DNA of 62,264 bases from UMGS1766 sp963597355 (GTDB lineage Bacteria > Bacillota > Clostridia > Oscillospirales > Oscillospiraceae): the NCBI GenBank assembly GCA_963597355.1, contig CAVBPR010000021.1:1-62264 (forward strand). Reading direction: 5' to 3'. The translations under genes and the position numbers were made by a program. How positions within the stretch are numbered: position 1 is the stretch's first letter; every line of letters starts with the position of its first letter. This document shows, in pieces, positions 41,134-47,609 of this stretch. The notes beneath the pieces were generated by a model, which worked only from the letters and a program-made list of their open reading frames with translations, was not told the DNA's origin and ran no database searches.

Positions 41134-41424
41134 ATGAATGTAAAAGCTTATCTTGAGATCACAATGAACATTCCTAACGAGAATCGTCCGGCTGCGGCAA
41201 AGGTCTACACCGATTATCGGAAGCCTTTTCTGGACACGATCGAGGGCGCACTTACGAAGGATCTGCTGATCCGTGATGAAGATGTGCAGGTTCTTCACGG
41301 ATTTGATTCCGCAGAGCACGCACAGGCATATCTCTCAAGTGATATGTTCAAAAACGATGTGTTTGTCGGTCTTCAGCCGCTTTGGATCTCCGATCCGGAA
41401 GTCAAGATCTATACCGTTGCCTAA
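41134..41424 (+). CDS. ABM-like small monooxygenase/dimeric alpha-beta-barrel protein
   Basis: The 96-residue protein starts at ATG 41134 after ATGGAGGTATTT. The sequence (YLEITMNIPNENRPAAAKVY, VLHGFDSAEHAQAYLSSDMF) has the strand-helix-strand pattern of the antibiotic-biosynthesis-monooxygenase/stress barrel fold. Its partner is the divergent HxlR regulator, an arrangement common for quinone or aldehyde response genes. A strong terminator follows. Confidence 0.7.
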   Translation: MNVKAYLEITMNIPNENRPAAAKVYTDYRKPFLDTIEGALTKDLLIRDEDVQVLHGFDSAEHAQAYLSSDMFKNDVFVGLQPLWISDPEVKIYTVA

Positions 41425-41428
41425 TGCA

Positions 41429-41468
41429 GAGAAAGCTGCTCCATTTCAATCATTGGAGCAGCTTTTTT
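41429..41468 (+). terminator. Intrinsic terminator after the ABM-like gene
   Basis: AAAGCTGCTCCA pairs perfectly with TGGAGCAGCTTT, followed by TTT. Confidence 0.88.
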
Positions 41469-41484
41469 AGAACAAATCTGTCGT

Positions 41485-41519
41485 AGCCTTGTTTCCGGTT
41501 TTATTCCAACTCTTCCCTT
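41485..41519 (-). repeat. Repeat shared by the 3' ends of two genes, copy 1
   Basis: AGCCTTGTTTCCGGTTTTAT followed by TCCA is identical to 44939-44962, and similarity continues into CTTGC. This copy lies just downstream of the DUF4143 ATPase stop. Confidence 0.75.
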
Positions 41520-41537
41520 GCCAGAACCCGGCTCCTG

Positions 41538-42827
41538 TTATAATTCTAATGCGTTTTCATTTAGGAGGAACTCATACAGACCCAGATGCAGAATTCCATC
41601 ATCATCCGTCCACGGTTTCATGGAAGACTTGTTGATGATGATTTTCTTGAAAAAGTCTTTCGTATTTTTCAGCGGACGCAGCTCTGTTTCCATTTTTTCC
41701 GAGTCGCCGACGCTCAATGCTGACTGAATATAATACTTTTTTGCTCCTCGGTTTATCACAAAGTCGATTTCACATTGTTTCCGTGTCTGCTTTCCACCGT
41801 TTCTCTCGATCACTTCTACCACACCGACATCAACGGAATACCCTCGGCACAGTAGCTCATTATAGATGATATTCTCCATAATGTGTGTTTCTTCCTGCTG
41901 CCTGAAATTCAATCGGGCATTGCGCAGTCCAATATCCGTACAATAATATTTAGAAGGATACTCAAAATATTTCTTTCCCTTTACATCGTACCGCTTCGCA
42001 TTACTAAATAGAAACGATTCCGTCAGATAACTCAGGTAATTTGAAATAGTAGTGCTGGAAACAGAAACACCCTTTACCGTGCGAAGAGTGTTTGCAATCT
42101 TGTTGGCATTGGTCAATGAACCGATGGAGGAGCATAAATCATCTGTAAGCTCCGCAAGAACATCCGTAAGCACAATTTCATATCGCTCAGCGATGTCCTT
42201 GAAGTACACCTCGGTAAAAAGACTCTGCAAATAGGCCATCTTGTCTGCATCAGACTTTCTTGACAAAACCAGCGGCATACCTCCATATAGAGCATATTCT
42301 TCATACGCTTCGGCCTTGTCTCCACCGACAGCGGAATAATATTCCTTGAAGGAAATCGGATACACACGGATCTCGTCACCACGACCACGAAATACCGTCA
42401 GCACATCTTTGGTCAACATTTTCGAGTTGCTGCCAGTAACGTAGATATCCACATTTCGCAGACGCATCAGTCCGTTCAGAACATTGTACAGCCGAATGCT
42501 TTCCGGATTTTTCAATTCTTCTTTCGTGATAGCATACTGAACTTCGTCGATCAGTATATAGTTCATCTTGCCACCTATGATTTTAGACCGTATATATTCG
42601 GACAGAGCAGCCGGATCTCGATACCGGATGAACTGATCGTCATCCAGAGCGATCGTGATAATCTGCTCTGGCTTTACTCCGTTTTCAATCAGATGGTCGA
42701 AGAAAAGGTTAAACAGCAAAAAGCTCTTTCCGCACCGGCGAATACCCGTAATGACTTTCACCAGACCGTTCCCTTTCCGTTCAATAATTCTCTGAAGATA
42801 ACTTTCTCTTTTAATTGTTTGATTCAA
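41538..42827 (-). CDS. AAA-type ATPase of the DUF4143 family
   Basis: The 429-residue protein has Walker A GIRRCGKS (28-35) and Walker B YILIDEVQ (90-97). It has the sensor-like VTGSNSKML and FRGR motifs, and a C-terminal DUF4143 nuclease-like domain (YYCTDIGLRNARL, CEIDFVIN). The start is TTG 42827 with GGAGG eight bases upstream; no ATG fits. The family is widespread in gut bacteria with no settled role. Four ACTT-NN-AAGT-type sites lie just upstream, so transcription looks tightly controlled. Confidence 0.9.
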   Translation of the reverse strand: MNQTIKRESYLQRIIERKGNGLVKVITGIRRCGKSFLLFNLFFDHLIENGVKPEQIITIALDDDQFIRYRDPAALSEYIRSKIIGGKMNYILIDEVQYAITKEELKNPESIRLYNVLNGLMRLRNVDIYVTGSNSKMLTKDVLTVFRGRGDEIRVYPISFKEYYSAVGGDKAEAYEEYALYGGMPLVLSRKSDADKMAYLQSLFTEVYFKDIAERYEIVLTDVLAELTDDLCSSIGSLTNANKIANTLRTVKGVSVSSTTISNYLSYLTESFLFSNAKRYDVKGKKYFEYPSKYYCTDIGLRNARLNFRQQEETHIMENIIYNELLCRGYSVDVGVVEVIERNGGKQTRKQCEIDFVINRGAKKYYIQSALSVGDSEKMETELRPLKNTKDFFKKIIINKSSMKPWTDDDGILHLGLYEFLLNENALEL

Positions 42828-42844
42828 GGTAAATGCCTCCGTCC

Positions 42845-42957
42845 ACTTGAAACTTACCGCATATTATACGCAACTTTCAAGTGTATTATACCTATGTACC
42901 ATAAAGGAGTCAAAGATTTACTTGAAAGTAAGTCAAAAAATGCACCAACTTTCAAGT
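42845..42957. promoter_or_regulatory. Array of four ACTT-NN-AAGT operator-like sites
   Basis: ACTTGAAACT (42845), ACTTTCAAGT (42873), ACTTGAAAGT (42920) and ACTTTCAAGT (42948) form two pairs, each 28 bases apart. Three are perfect dyads of ACTT/AAGT. They lie immediately upstream of the DUF4143 ATPase gene. Confidence 0.65.
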
Positions 42958-43043
42958 AGACAAAGAACATTCAAAAGTACGAAATGGTGAGGTGGATAGT
43001 AAACGTCAAATCATGCGTCCCGGTGTAGAAAAACGCCGCTGAT

Positions 43044-43298
43044 TCATGCGATTATCTGCGCCTGCATATTAACGTCGATCGCAACAATATCATCCATCGG
43101 TACTCCGAAAACTGCCGCCAACACAACCAGATTGTCTATGGTAGGCATTGCAACGCCGTGCTGCCACTTGTAAACGGCCTGAGGCGTCGCAAATCCAAAT
43201 ATATCTGCCAGATCCTTTACTGTTAAACCGGCATTCTCTCTCAATCTCGCAATATTCTTTCCTGTTGCTACCATATCGATGGTAGGCATGTTAAACAT
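43044..43298 (-). CDS. Small XRE-family DNA-binding protein
   Basis: The 84-residue protein has one Cro/C1 helix-turn-helix (ARLRENAGLTVKDLADIFGF, AVYKWQHGVAMPTIDNLVVL) and little else. It follows rtcB after 41 bases and has an AGGAGGAAAAG ribosome site preceded by a perfect hairpin. Probably co-transcribed with rtcB and perhaps its regulator. Confidence 0.85.
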   Translation of the reverse strand: MFNMPTIDMVATGKNIARLRENAGLTVKDLADIFGFATPQAVYKWQHGVAMPTIDNLVVLAAVFGVPMDDIVAIDVNMQAQIIA

Positions 43299-43308
43299 CT
43301 TTTCCTCC

Positions 43309-43332
43309 TGTTCCGGCCATCCGGCCGGAACA
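43309..43332 (-). promoter_or_regulatory. Perfect hairpin between rtcB and the XRE gene
   Basis: TGTTCCGGCC pairs with GGCCGGAACA around a four-base loop. There is no T-run; it ends where the AGGAGG site of the XRE gene begins. It may stabilise the rtcB 3' end or modulate XRE translation. Confidence 0.6.
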
Positions 43333-43339
43333 ATAGGTT

Positions 43340-44554
43340 CTAGTCAGATGCCTTAAAATTATAAATAGGTTTCATTACATCTATGACATCTACCGACTCC
43401 TTAATAACATCTATAATGTCATCCAGACTCTTATATGCCATCGGTGCCTCGTCCAATGTATCTTCATTTACAGAGGTTGTATAAACACCCTCCATTGTTT
43501 TCCTGTATTCCTCCATGGTTAATTCCTTGAAGGCTTTTGATCTGGACATGATACGTCCTGCTCCATGAGGAGCCGAGAAATTCCATTCCGGATTACCTTT
43601 TCCTATAGCGAGTACACTTCCATCTCTCATATTGATCGGGATCAACACTTTCTCACCTTTATGGGCCGCTATTGCGCCCTTTCTCAAGATCATTTCTTCT
43701 GTATCAATATAATTGTGAATGGTGTGAAATGCCTCGCTTCCGGTCATCCCTGTTCTTTCCAGGATTATCTCAGCCATCTTTTCGCGGCTTCTGCGCGCAA
43801 AGGCCTGACAGATTTCTACGTCATGAAGGTAATCATCAAGATACTTTCCTTCCAGATAACAAAGATCCTCCGGCATACCGGTCGGACTCTCATAAACCTG
43901 CCAATGCAGCTGCTTTAATGCATCCTGTATTTCCGTCTTACGGCCCTGCTCTTTGTATACCCTGATGATCTCATCTCTTTGCTCAATGTAGTCTTCATAT
44001 CCTCTGTCCAGTCTGATCGCTAATCGCTGATAGAGCTCAGCCACTTGCTTGCCAAGATTTCTGCTGCCCGAATGGATGATCAAATATTTCGTGCCATCAT
44101 TAGCCTCATCAATCTCAATAAAGTGGTTTCCGCCTCCCAGCGTTCCGAGAGATCTTGCAAGACGCTTAGCATCCTTAAGATCTCTATAGCAACGAAGTTC
44201 TGTAAGATCAAACTTCTCCTGTCTCCCCTCCCAAACATTCCTGCCGGAGGGAATGAAATGTGCCGCTTCATCAACCTTTTCGAAATCTATCTCTGCCTTT
44301 CCAAGGTTTACCGTATACATTCCGCAGCCGATATCCACGCCTACTACATTGGGAACTGCCTTATCTGTGATCGTCATGGTGGTTCCAATAGTACATCCCT
44401 TACCGGCATGTACATCCGGCATGATCCTGATCCTGGAGCCTTCTGTCATTGGGTAGTCACACATGCGTCTGACCTGCTCTATAGCCTCATCCTCTACTAC
44501 CTTCGCGTAGCAGAGGGCGGTATTAACTTTTCCTTTTATCTCTATTGCTTCCAT
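43340..44554 (-). CDS. rtcB: RtcB-type RNA ligase
   Basis: From ATG 44554 (AGAAAGGAAACA ribosome site) the product has 404 residues. RtcB motifs are present: MPDVHAGKG, DIGCGM (74-79; Mn-binding Asp/Cys), GTLGGGNHFIE (137-147), HSGSR and SAPHGAGR with the guanylylated His. RtcB joins 2',3'-cyclic-phosphate RNA ends to 5'-OH ends using GTP and Mn2+, repairing or splicing RNA. A strong terminator lies only 50 bases upstream and leaves no room for a conventional promoter, so expression may depend on read-through from the upstream genes. Downstream is a small XRE regulator. Confidence 0.92.
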   Translation of the reverse strand: MEAIEIKGKVNTALCYAKVVEDEAIEQVRRMCDYPMTEGSRIRIMPDVHAGKGCTIGTTMTITDKAVPNVVGVDIGCGMYTVNLGKAEIDFEKVDEAAHFIPSGRNVWEGRQEKFDLTELRCYRDLKDAKRLARSLGTLGGGNHFIEIDEANDGTKYLIIHSGSRNLGKQVAELYQRLAIRLDRGYEDYIEQRDEIIRVYKEQGRKTEIQDALKQLHWQVYESPTGMPEDLCYLEGKYLDDYLHDVEICQAFARRSREKMAEIILERTGMTGSEAFHTIHNYIDTEEMILRKGAIAAHKGEKVLIPINMRDGSVLAIGKGNPEWNFSAPHGAGRIMSRSKAFKELTMEEYRKTMEGVYTTSVNEDTLDEAPMAYKSLDDIIDVIKESVDVIDVMKPIYNFKASD

Positions 44555-44566
44555 TGTTTCCTTTCT

Positions 44567-44602
44567 TGCCGCAGGCTGTCTGCGGCACCGTGAGGAGAAT
44601 TG
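44567..44602 (-). repeat. SD-adjacent hairpin repeat, copy D
   Basis: On the minus strand GCCGCAG-ACAGC-CTGCGGC is followed by AAGAAAGGAAACA and the rtcB ATG. The middle hairpin is reduced to CAATTCTCC. Confidence 0.75.
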
Positions 44603-44603
44603 T

Positions 44604-44642
44604 AAAAAAAAACCGCCCACCTTTTCATGCAAGGTAAGCGGT
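44604..44642 (-). terminator. Strong intrinsic terminator in the rtcB leader
   Basis: On the minus strand ACCGCTTACCTT pairs with AAGGTGGGCGGT (two G-U pairs) across a short loop, followed by nine T. It lies between the 52-residue gene and rtcB. Confidence 0.85.
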
Positions 44643-44679
44643 ACGCTAAAATATGTTCATCTCTTTTGTCTGATCAGCC

Positions 44680-44838
44680 TTATCTGCCCGGCCCTGTGAC
44701 AATCCTGGAAACACAATTTTCTCGCTTATGCTTAGCCTTAAATGAACGCATGGTATCAAAGCTCCACTCATCCTTCTTGAGCAGTGCTGCCAGTTTGCAT
44801 TCATTATGAAGCTGATCTAAACGATTAATTGCTGCCAT
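44680..44838 (-). CDS. 52-residue basic protein of unknown function
   Basis: ATG 44838 follows CCGGAAAGGAAAAGAC and the frame stops at TAA 44680. The sequence is lysine-rich with short helices (LDQLHNECKLAALLKKDEW, MRSFKAKHKREN) and ends in TGPGR. It sits between the metal-binding-domain gene and rtcB on the same strand. The good ribosome site and spacing favour a real gene. No family is recognised. It could bind RNA given its charge and neighbours, by inference only. Confidence 0.6.
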   Translation of the reverse strand: MAAINRLDQLHNECKLAALLKKDEWSFDTMRSFKAKHKRENCVSRIVTGPGR

Positions 44839-44938
44839 GTCTTTTCCTTTCCGGGGAGCTCTCTTTTGCTCCGCTTATCTCTTTCTGTATCGGATGATAA
44901 CATTTTTTTCTTTAGCTGTCATTATACTTGTGGTATAA

Positions 44939-44973
44939 AGCCTTGTTTCCGGTTTTATTCCATCGCTCCCCTT
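44939..44973 (-). repeat. Repeat shared by the 3' ends of two genes, copy 2
   Basis: Identical over 24 bases to 41485-41508. Here it spans the stop codon and last codons of the metal-binding-domain gene. Confidence 0.75.
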
Positions 44974-45842
44974 GCTGATTCTTTCTTGGCATCAAGTTCT
45001 GCGAACAGATCCTGCACCCTGCGTATACTTTTTCTTTTTGCTCTGTTCTCAGCCTGACGATAATATTTCTTCTGTTTCTTCGTTCTATGTGGAAGATTTT
45101 TATAACCGGTTTGTTCGATCTTCTTTGCAGCATCATGTTTTACGATATATCGAATGTGCTTATGGGGAGACTGATATATCGGCACATCGCCCTGAACATG
45201 ATAATGCGCTGTCTTTGCTTCTTCCATCGTCAACGCCTTCCCGTCAAAGGGGCAATGCAGCAATTTGAACCAGTCATAACGATGTACATAGACAATCTTC
45301 CAAGCTGCCATATCTGTGATCACATAAAGATCAGTGCCGTCATATTCAATCTGAATATTGTTTTCCTGGACACATTGCGCGATCTTAAAGGCATATTTTC
45401 TGTATTGAGGCGGATAGGCCGCCAGCTTCTCCTCATTCGCAATGAACTGCATAACCGATTGCAGATCTATTGTACTTTCACATTCCGTCCATCTGGTCCA
45501 TGTATGTTTCTGCAAGTATTCATTCCATTTTCCATTATACAACTTAAAGTTCTGATCTGATGATTCAAAATCCACTCGCCAGTTATACAATGGAGTATTC
45601 ACAAGCAAATGATCCTTATCCTCTTTGATCGCAATATCAGCATCTGCAAACAGTCCTATGATCTGCGGTTCTAATGGCTTATAAATATTCTTCAACGTAC
45701 AGCAGCATTTACATGGTCTGTAATCTTTGATCTTTTCATCATCCATATCCAATGCTGTCAAAAACTCTGCGTCAATTCTGTTAATGTATCTGCATCCCGC
45801 TCTGTGATATATTTTTGATCTCATACTCATCTCAGCTATCAT
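44955..45842 (-). CDS. Uncharacterised protein with an Ada-like metal-binding motif, in the RtcB neighbourhood
   Basis: From ATG 45842 (GGAGGAAAGAACG) the product has 295 residues. The N-terminus has the spacing of Ada/nuclease-associated zinc motifs: YHRAGCRYINRI (H13, C17), then GYRPCKxC-like DYRPCKCCC (C44, C46-C48). The middle is a mixed alpha/beta region with several Trp and Tyr (WNEYLQKHTWTRWTE), and the tail is very basic (HRTKKQKKYYRQAENRAKRK), suggesting nucleic-acid binding. No known domain covers the middle. It starts 50 bases downstream of a cloverleaf-like RNA structure and lies upstream of the 52-residue gene and rtcB. Confidence 0.7.
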   Translation of the reverse strand: MIAEMSMRSKIYHRAGCRYINRIDAEFLTALDMDDEKIKDYRPCKCCCTLKNIYKPLEPQIIGLFADADIAIKEDKDHLLVNTPLYNWRVDFESSDQNFKLYNGKWNEYLQKHTWTRWTECESTIDLQSVMQFIANEEKLAAYPPQYRKYAFKIAQCVQENNIQIEYDGTDLYVITDMAAWKIVYVHRYDWFKLLHCPFDGKALTMEEAKTAHYHVQGDVPIYQSPHKHIRYIVKHDAAKKIEQTGYKNLPHRTKKQKKYYRQAENRAKRKSIRRVQDLFAELDAKKESARGAME

Positions 45843-45891
45843 TCGTTCTTTCCTCCATTTCCTTCTTATTTGATTTCTATTAAAAATGTAA

Positions 45892-46031
45892 CTATTCAGC
45901 ACGCATCTCGATTTTCCTTCGGAAAACCTCGATGCGGCTGGCCAGAGGCGCTTCGTGCCTTGGCCGCCTGCCACATTTCAATGTGAATTTACTTGCAAGC
46001 AATTCACATTGAAATGTGGCAGGTGCTGAAC
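45892..46031 (-). ncRNA. Candidate four-way-junction RNA in the leader of the RtcB-region genes
   Basis: On the minus strand an outer stem CTGTTCAGCAC/GTGCTGAATAG (46031-46021 with 45902-45892) encloses three hairpins. The first is a perfect 22-pair stem (46019-45967, arm CTGCCACATTTCAATGTGAA). The second is GGCCAAGGCAC-GAA-GCGCCTCTGGCC. The third is GCATCGAGGTTTTCC-GAA-GGAAAATCGAGATGC, interrupted by a tandem G-A/A-G mismatch. G-U pairs in the outer and third stems fit minus-strand RNA better than plus. No known RNA family is recognised. Confidence 0.5.
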
Positions 46032-46035
46032 AGAT

Positions 46036-46066
46036 ACAAAAAAGCCACCCCGGAAGGCTTTTCTCT
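46036..46066. terminator. Hairpin terminator beside the structured RNA
   Basis: AAAAAGCC pairs with GGCTTTT around ACCCCGGAA, with T-runs or A-runs on both sides, so it can act in both directions. Confidence 0.5.
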
Positions 46067-46176
46067 TTACCTCCCCCAGGATGACTCTATTATGGCAAAT
46101 TACAAGTCCATAAATCTCCCCTCGTATGCCGAATTTTTATTCTGTTTTTACTTACTTTATTTTTATCTTTCAATGC

Positions 46177-46240
46177 CTTAGCTCGTCTGCAACATCGGAA
46201 CGGAAAATTTCGCGAATGCGGATTCTTCGATCTGATAGGA
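46177..46240 (-). repeat. Degenerate orphan copy E of the hairpin repeat
   Basis: On the minus strand GAAGAATCC...TTCGCGAAATTTTCC and TGCAGACGAGCT match copies A and B with many changes. No gene start follows, so it is an orphan, perhaps left after a gene was lost. Confidence 0.4.
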
Positions 46241-46338
46241 TATGCATTGATGGCGTTTATGGCATAGATTCCATTTATAGCACAGGCGATGTTTACTGCA
46301 TAGGTGCCGTTTGAAAGAAATGCTACCCGGCATTTCTT

Positions 46339-46700
46339 TCAAACTTCTCCATATTGATCTGCCAGTCGTTTGATCTCTGTCCTGATCTCCTCTACCAGGT
46401 GCTCCGGAGCGATGATCTGTACGCCGGCTCCCAGTGCCATGATCCAATGAATGAAATGGCTGCTGGCCGCCACTTTTGTTTTGATCATCCCAGGAAAGCC
46501 CCCAGGGACTGATCACGTATCTGGCTCCACCCTTGCGAAGCTCCGCCTGTTTCTTGATATTCCACTGGAAATACTGGAAAGATATCTTCAAATTCTGAGA
46601 GATCGCGTTATGGATCGCATCCACATTTTCCATGATATCATTGTTCATGGTCTTCACACGTCCGGTCACATATACCTGACGCTGTAGCTTTGATGTGTTT
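46339..46700 (-). pseudogene. WYL-domain regulator remnant
   Basis: The frame holds a WYL-type stretch (NVDAIHNAISQNLKISFQYF, then YVISPWGLSWDDQ) and then changes. In another frame the C-terminus continues as HFIHWIMALGAGVQIIAPEH and ends with DQYGEV. The ligand strand between them and the N-terminal helix-turn-helix are missing. WYL proteins regulate sugar or stress loci; this one is dead. Confidence 0.6.
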
Positions 46701-46712
46701 TTGCATTACAGC

Positions 46713-47609
46713 TTACGCCTTCGCCCTGTTCAGCCATTGCTGAATCCTCTGCCATGCTGCCTTACTCTCCCGAAAGTTGGGATTGATGATGTAAAAGGTG
46801 TGGTACATTCCGGGATAGGTATAATAATCTACCTTAGTCCCTGCCTCCCTTGCTCGTTTTACCACCGTTTCACTGTCGCTGAGCAACAGTTCAGCTTCTC
46901 CGGTCTGGATCAGCATTGGAGGGAAACCTCGATAGTCCCCAAAAACAGGCGAGAGATATGGATCCTGCAGGTCGTGCTGACCGGCGTACAGAATAGGTAC
47001 AGGATATTGCGGTACTTTTGCAGGATCCGGATGTCCGAAAAAGGCATCCTCCGTTTTCCTTGTTTGATAAGATCTGCCGCTTGCTGTCATGTCCGTCCAT
47101 GGTGAGGAAAGCACCAGTGCACCGGGAAGCGGCTCCCCATGGTCACGCAGCCACAAGGTCAGTGCAAGACAAAGCCCACCACCCGCCGATTCTCCACAGA
47201 GTGTGATCTTCTCAGCCGCATATCCCTGTTCCAAGAGCCAATGGTAGCCGTCCACAGCGTCCATGAGCGCTGCGGGAAAGACATTCTCCGGTGTGGTGCG
47301 GTAGTCTATCGAGAAAACATCTGCATTGCCGCCGATCTGCGAAAAATGCAAGGCGGTCTTGTTGTAAAGGTTACTGAAAGGCGAGACGAAGCCACCGCCG
47401 TGGACATAGAAAATCAGCGGATGTTTTTCTTCATCCTTCCCGCAGCGATAAATATCCATGTAGCTGTTAGGGTATTCATTTCCGTAGGCAACATCGTTAT
47501 AGAGTACCCCTTCTCCAAAGGGTTCTTTTTTTGGATGCTGCTTCGGCTCAAAAGAGTTCTGCGTCGGTAAATTGTGCGTCTGTATCCATTTGATCAATCT
47601 GTGTTTCAT
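46713..47609 (-). CDS. Alpha/beta hydrolase (hormone-sensitive-lipase-like esterase)
   Basis: The 298-residue protein starts at ATG 47609 (CGGGGAGTATCACT). It has the HSL-type oxyanion motif YVHGGGFVSP, nucleophile Ser in CGESAGGG, acid Asp in TGEAELLLSDSE and base His in PGMYHTF. It would hydrolyse short acyl or acetyl esters, plausibly on sugars. Its start lies 62 bases inside the end of the GH78 pseudogene, an overlap that suggests translational coupling in the original operon. It is the only intact enzyme of the third sugar locus. Confidence 0.85.
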   Translation of the reverse strand: MKHRLIKWIQTHNLPTQNSFEPKQHPKKEPFGEGVLYNDVAYGNEYPNSYMDIYRCGKDEEKHPLIFYVHGGGFVSPFSNLYNKTALHFSQIGGNADVFSIDYRTTPENVFPAALMDAVDGYHWLLEQGYAAEKITLCGESAGGGLCLALTLWLRDHGEPLPGALVLSSPWTDMTASGRSYQTRKTEDAFFGHPDPAKVPQYPVPILYAGQHDLQDPYLSPVFGDYRGFPPMLIQTGEAELLLSDSETVVKRAREAGTKVDYYTYPGMYHTFYIINPNFRESKAAWQRIQQWLNRAKA

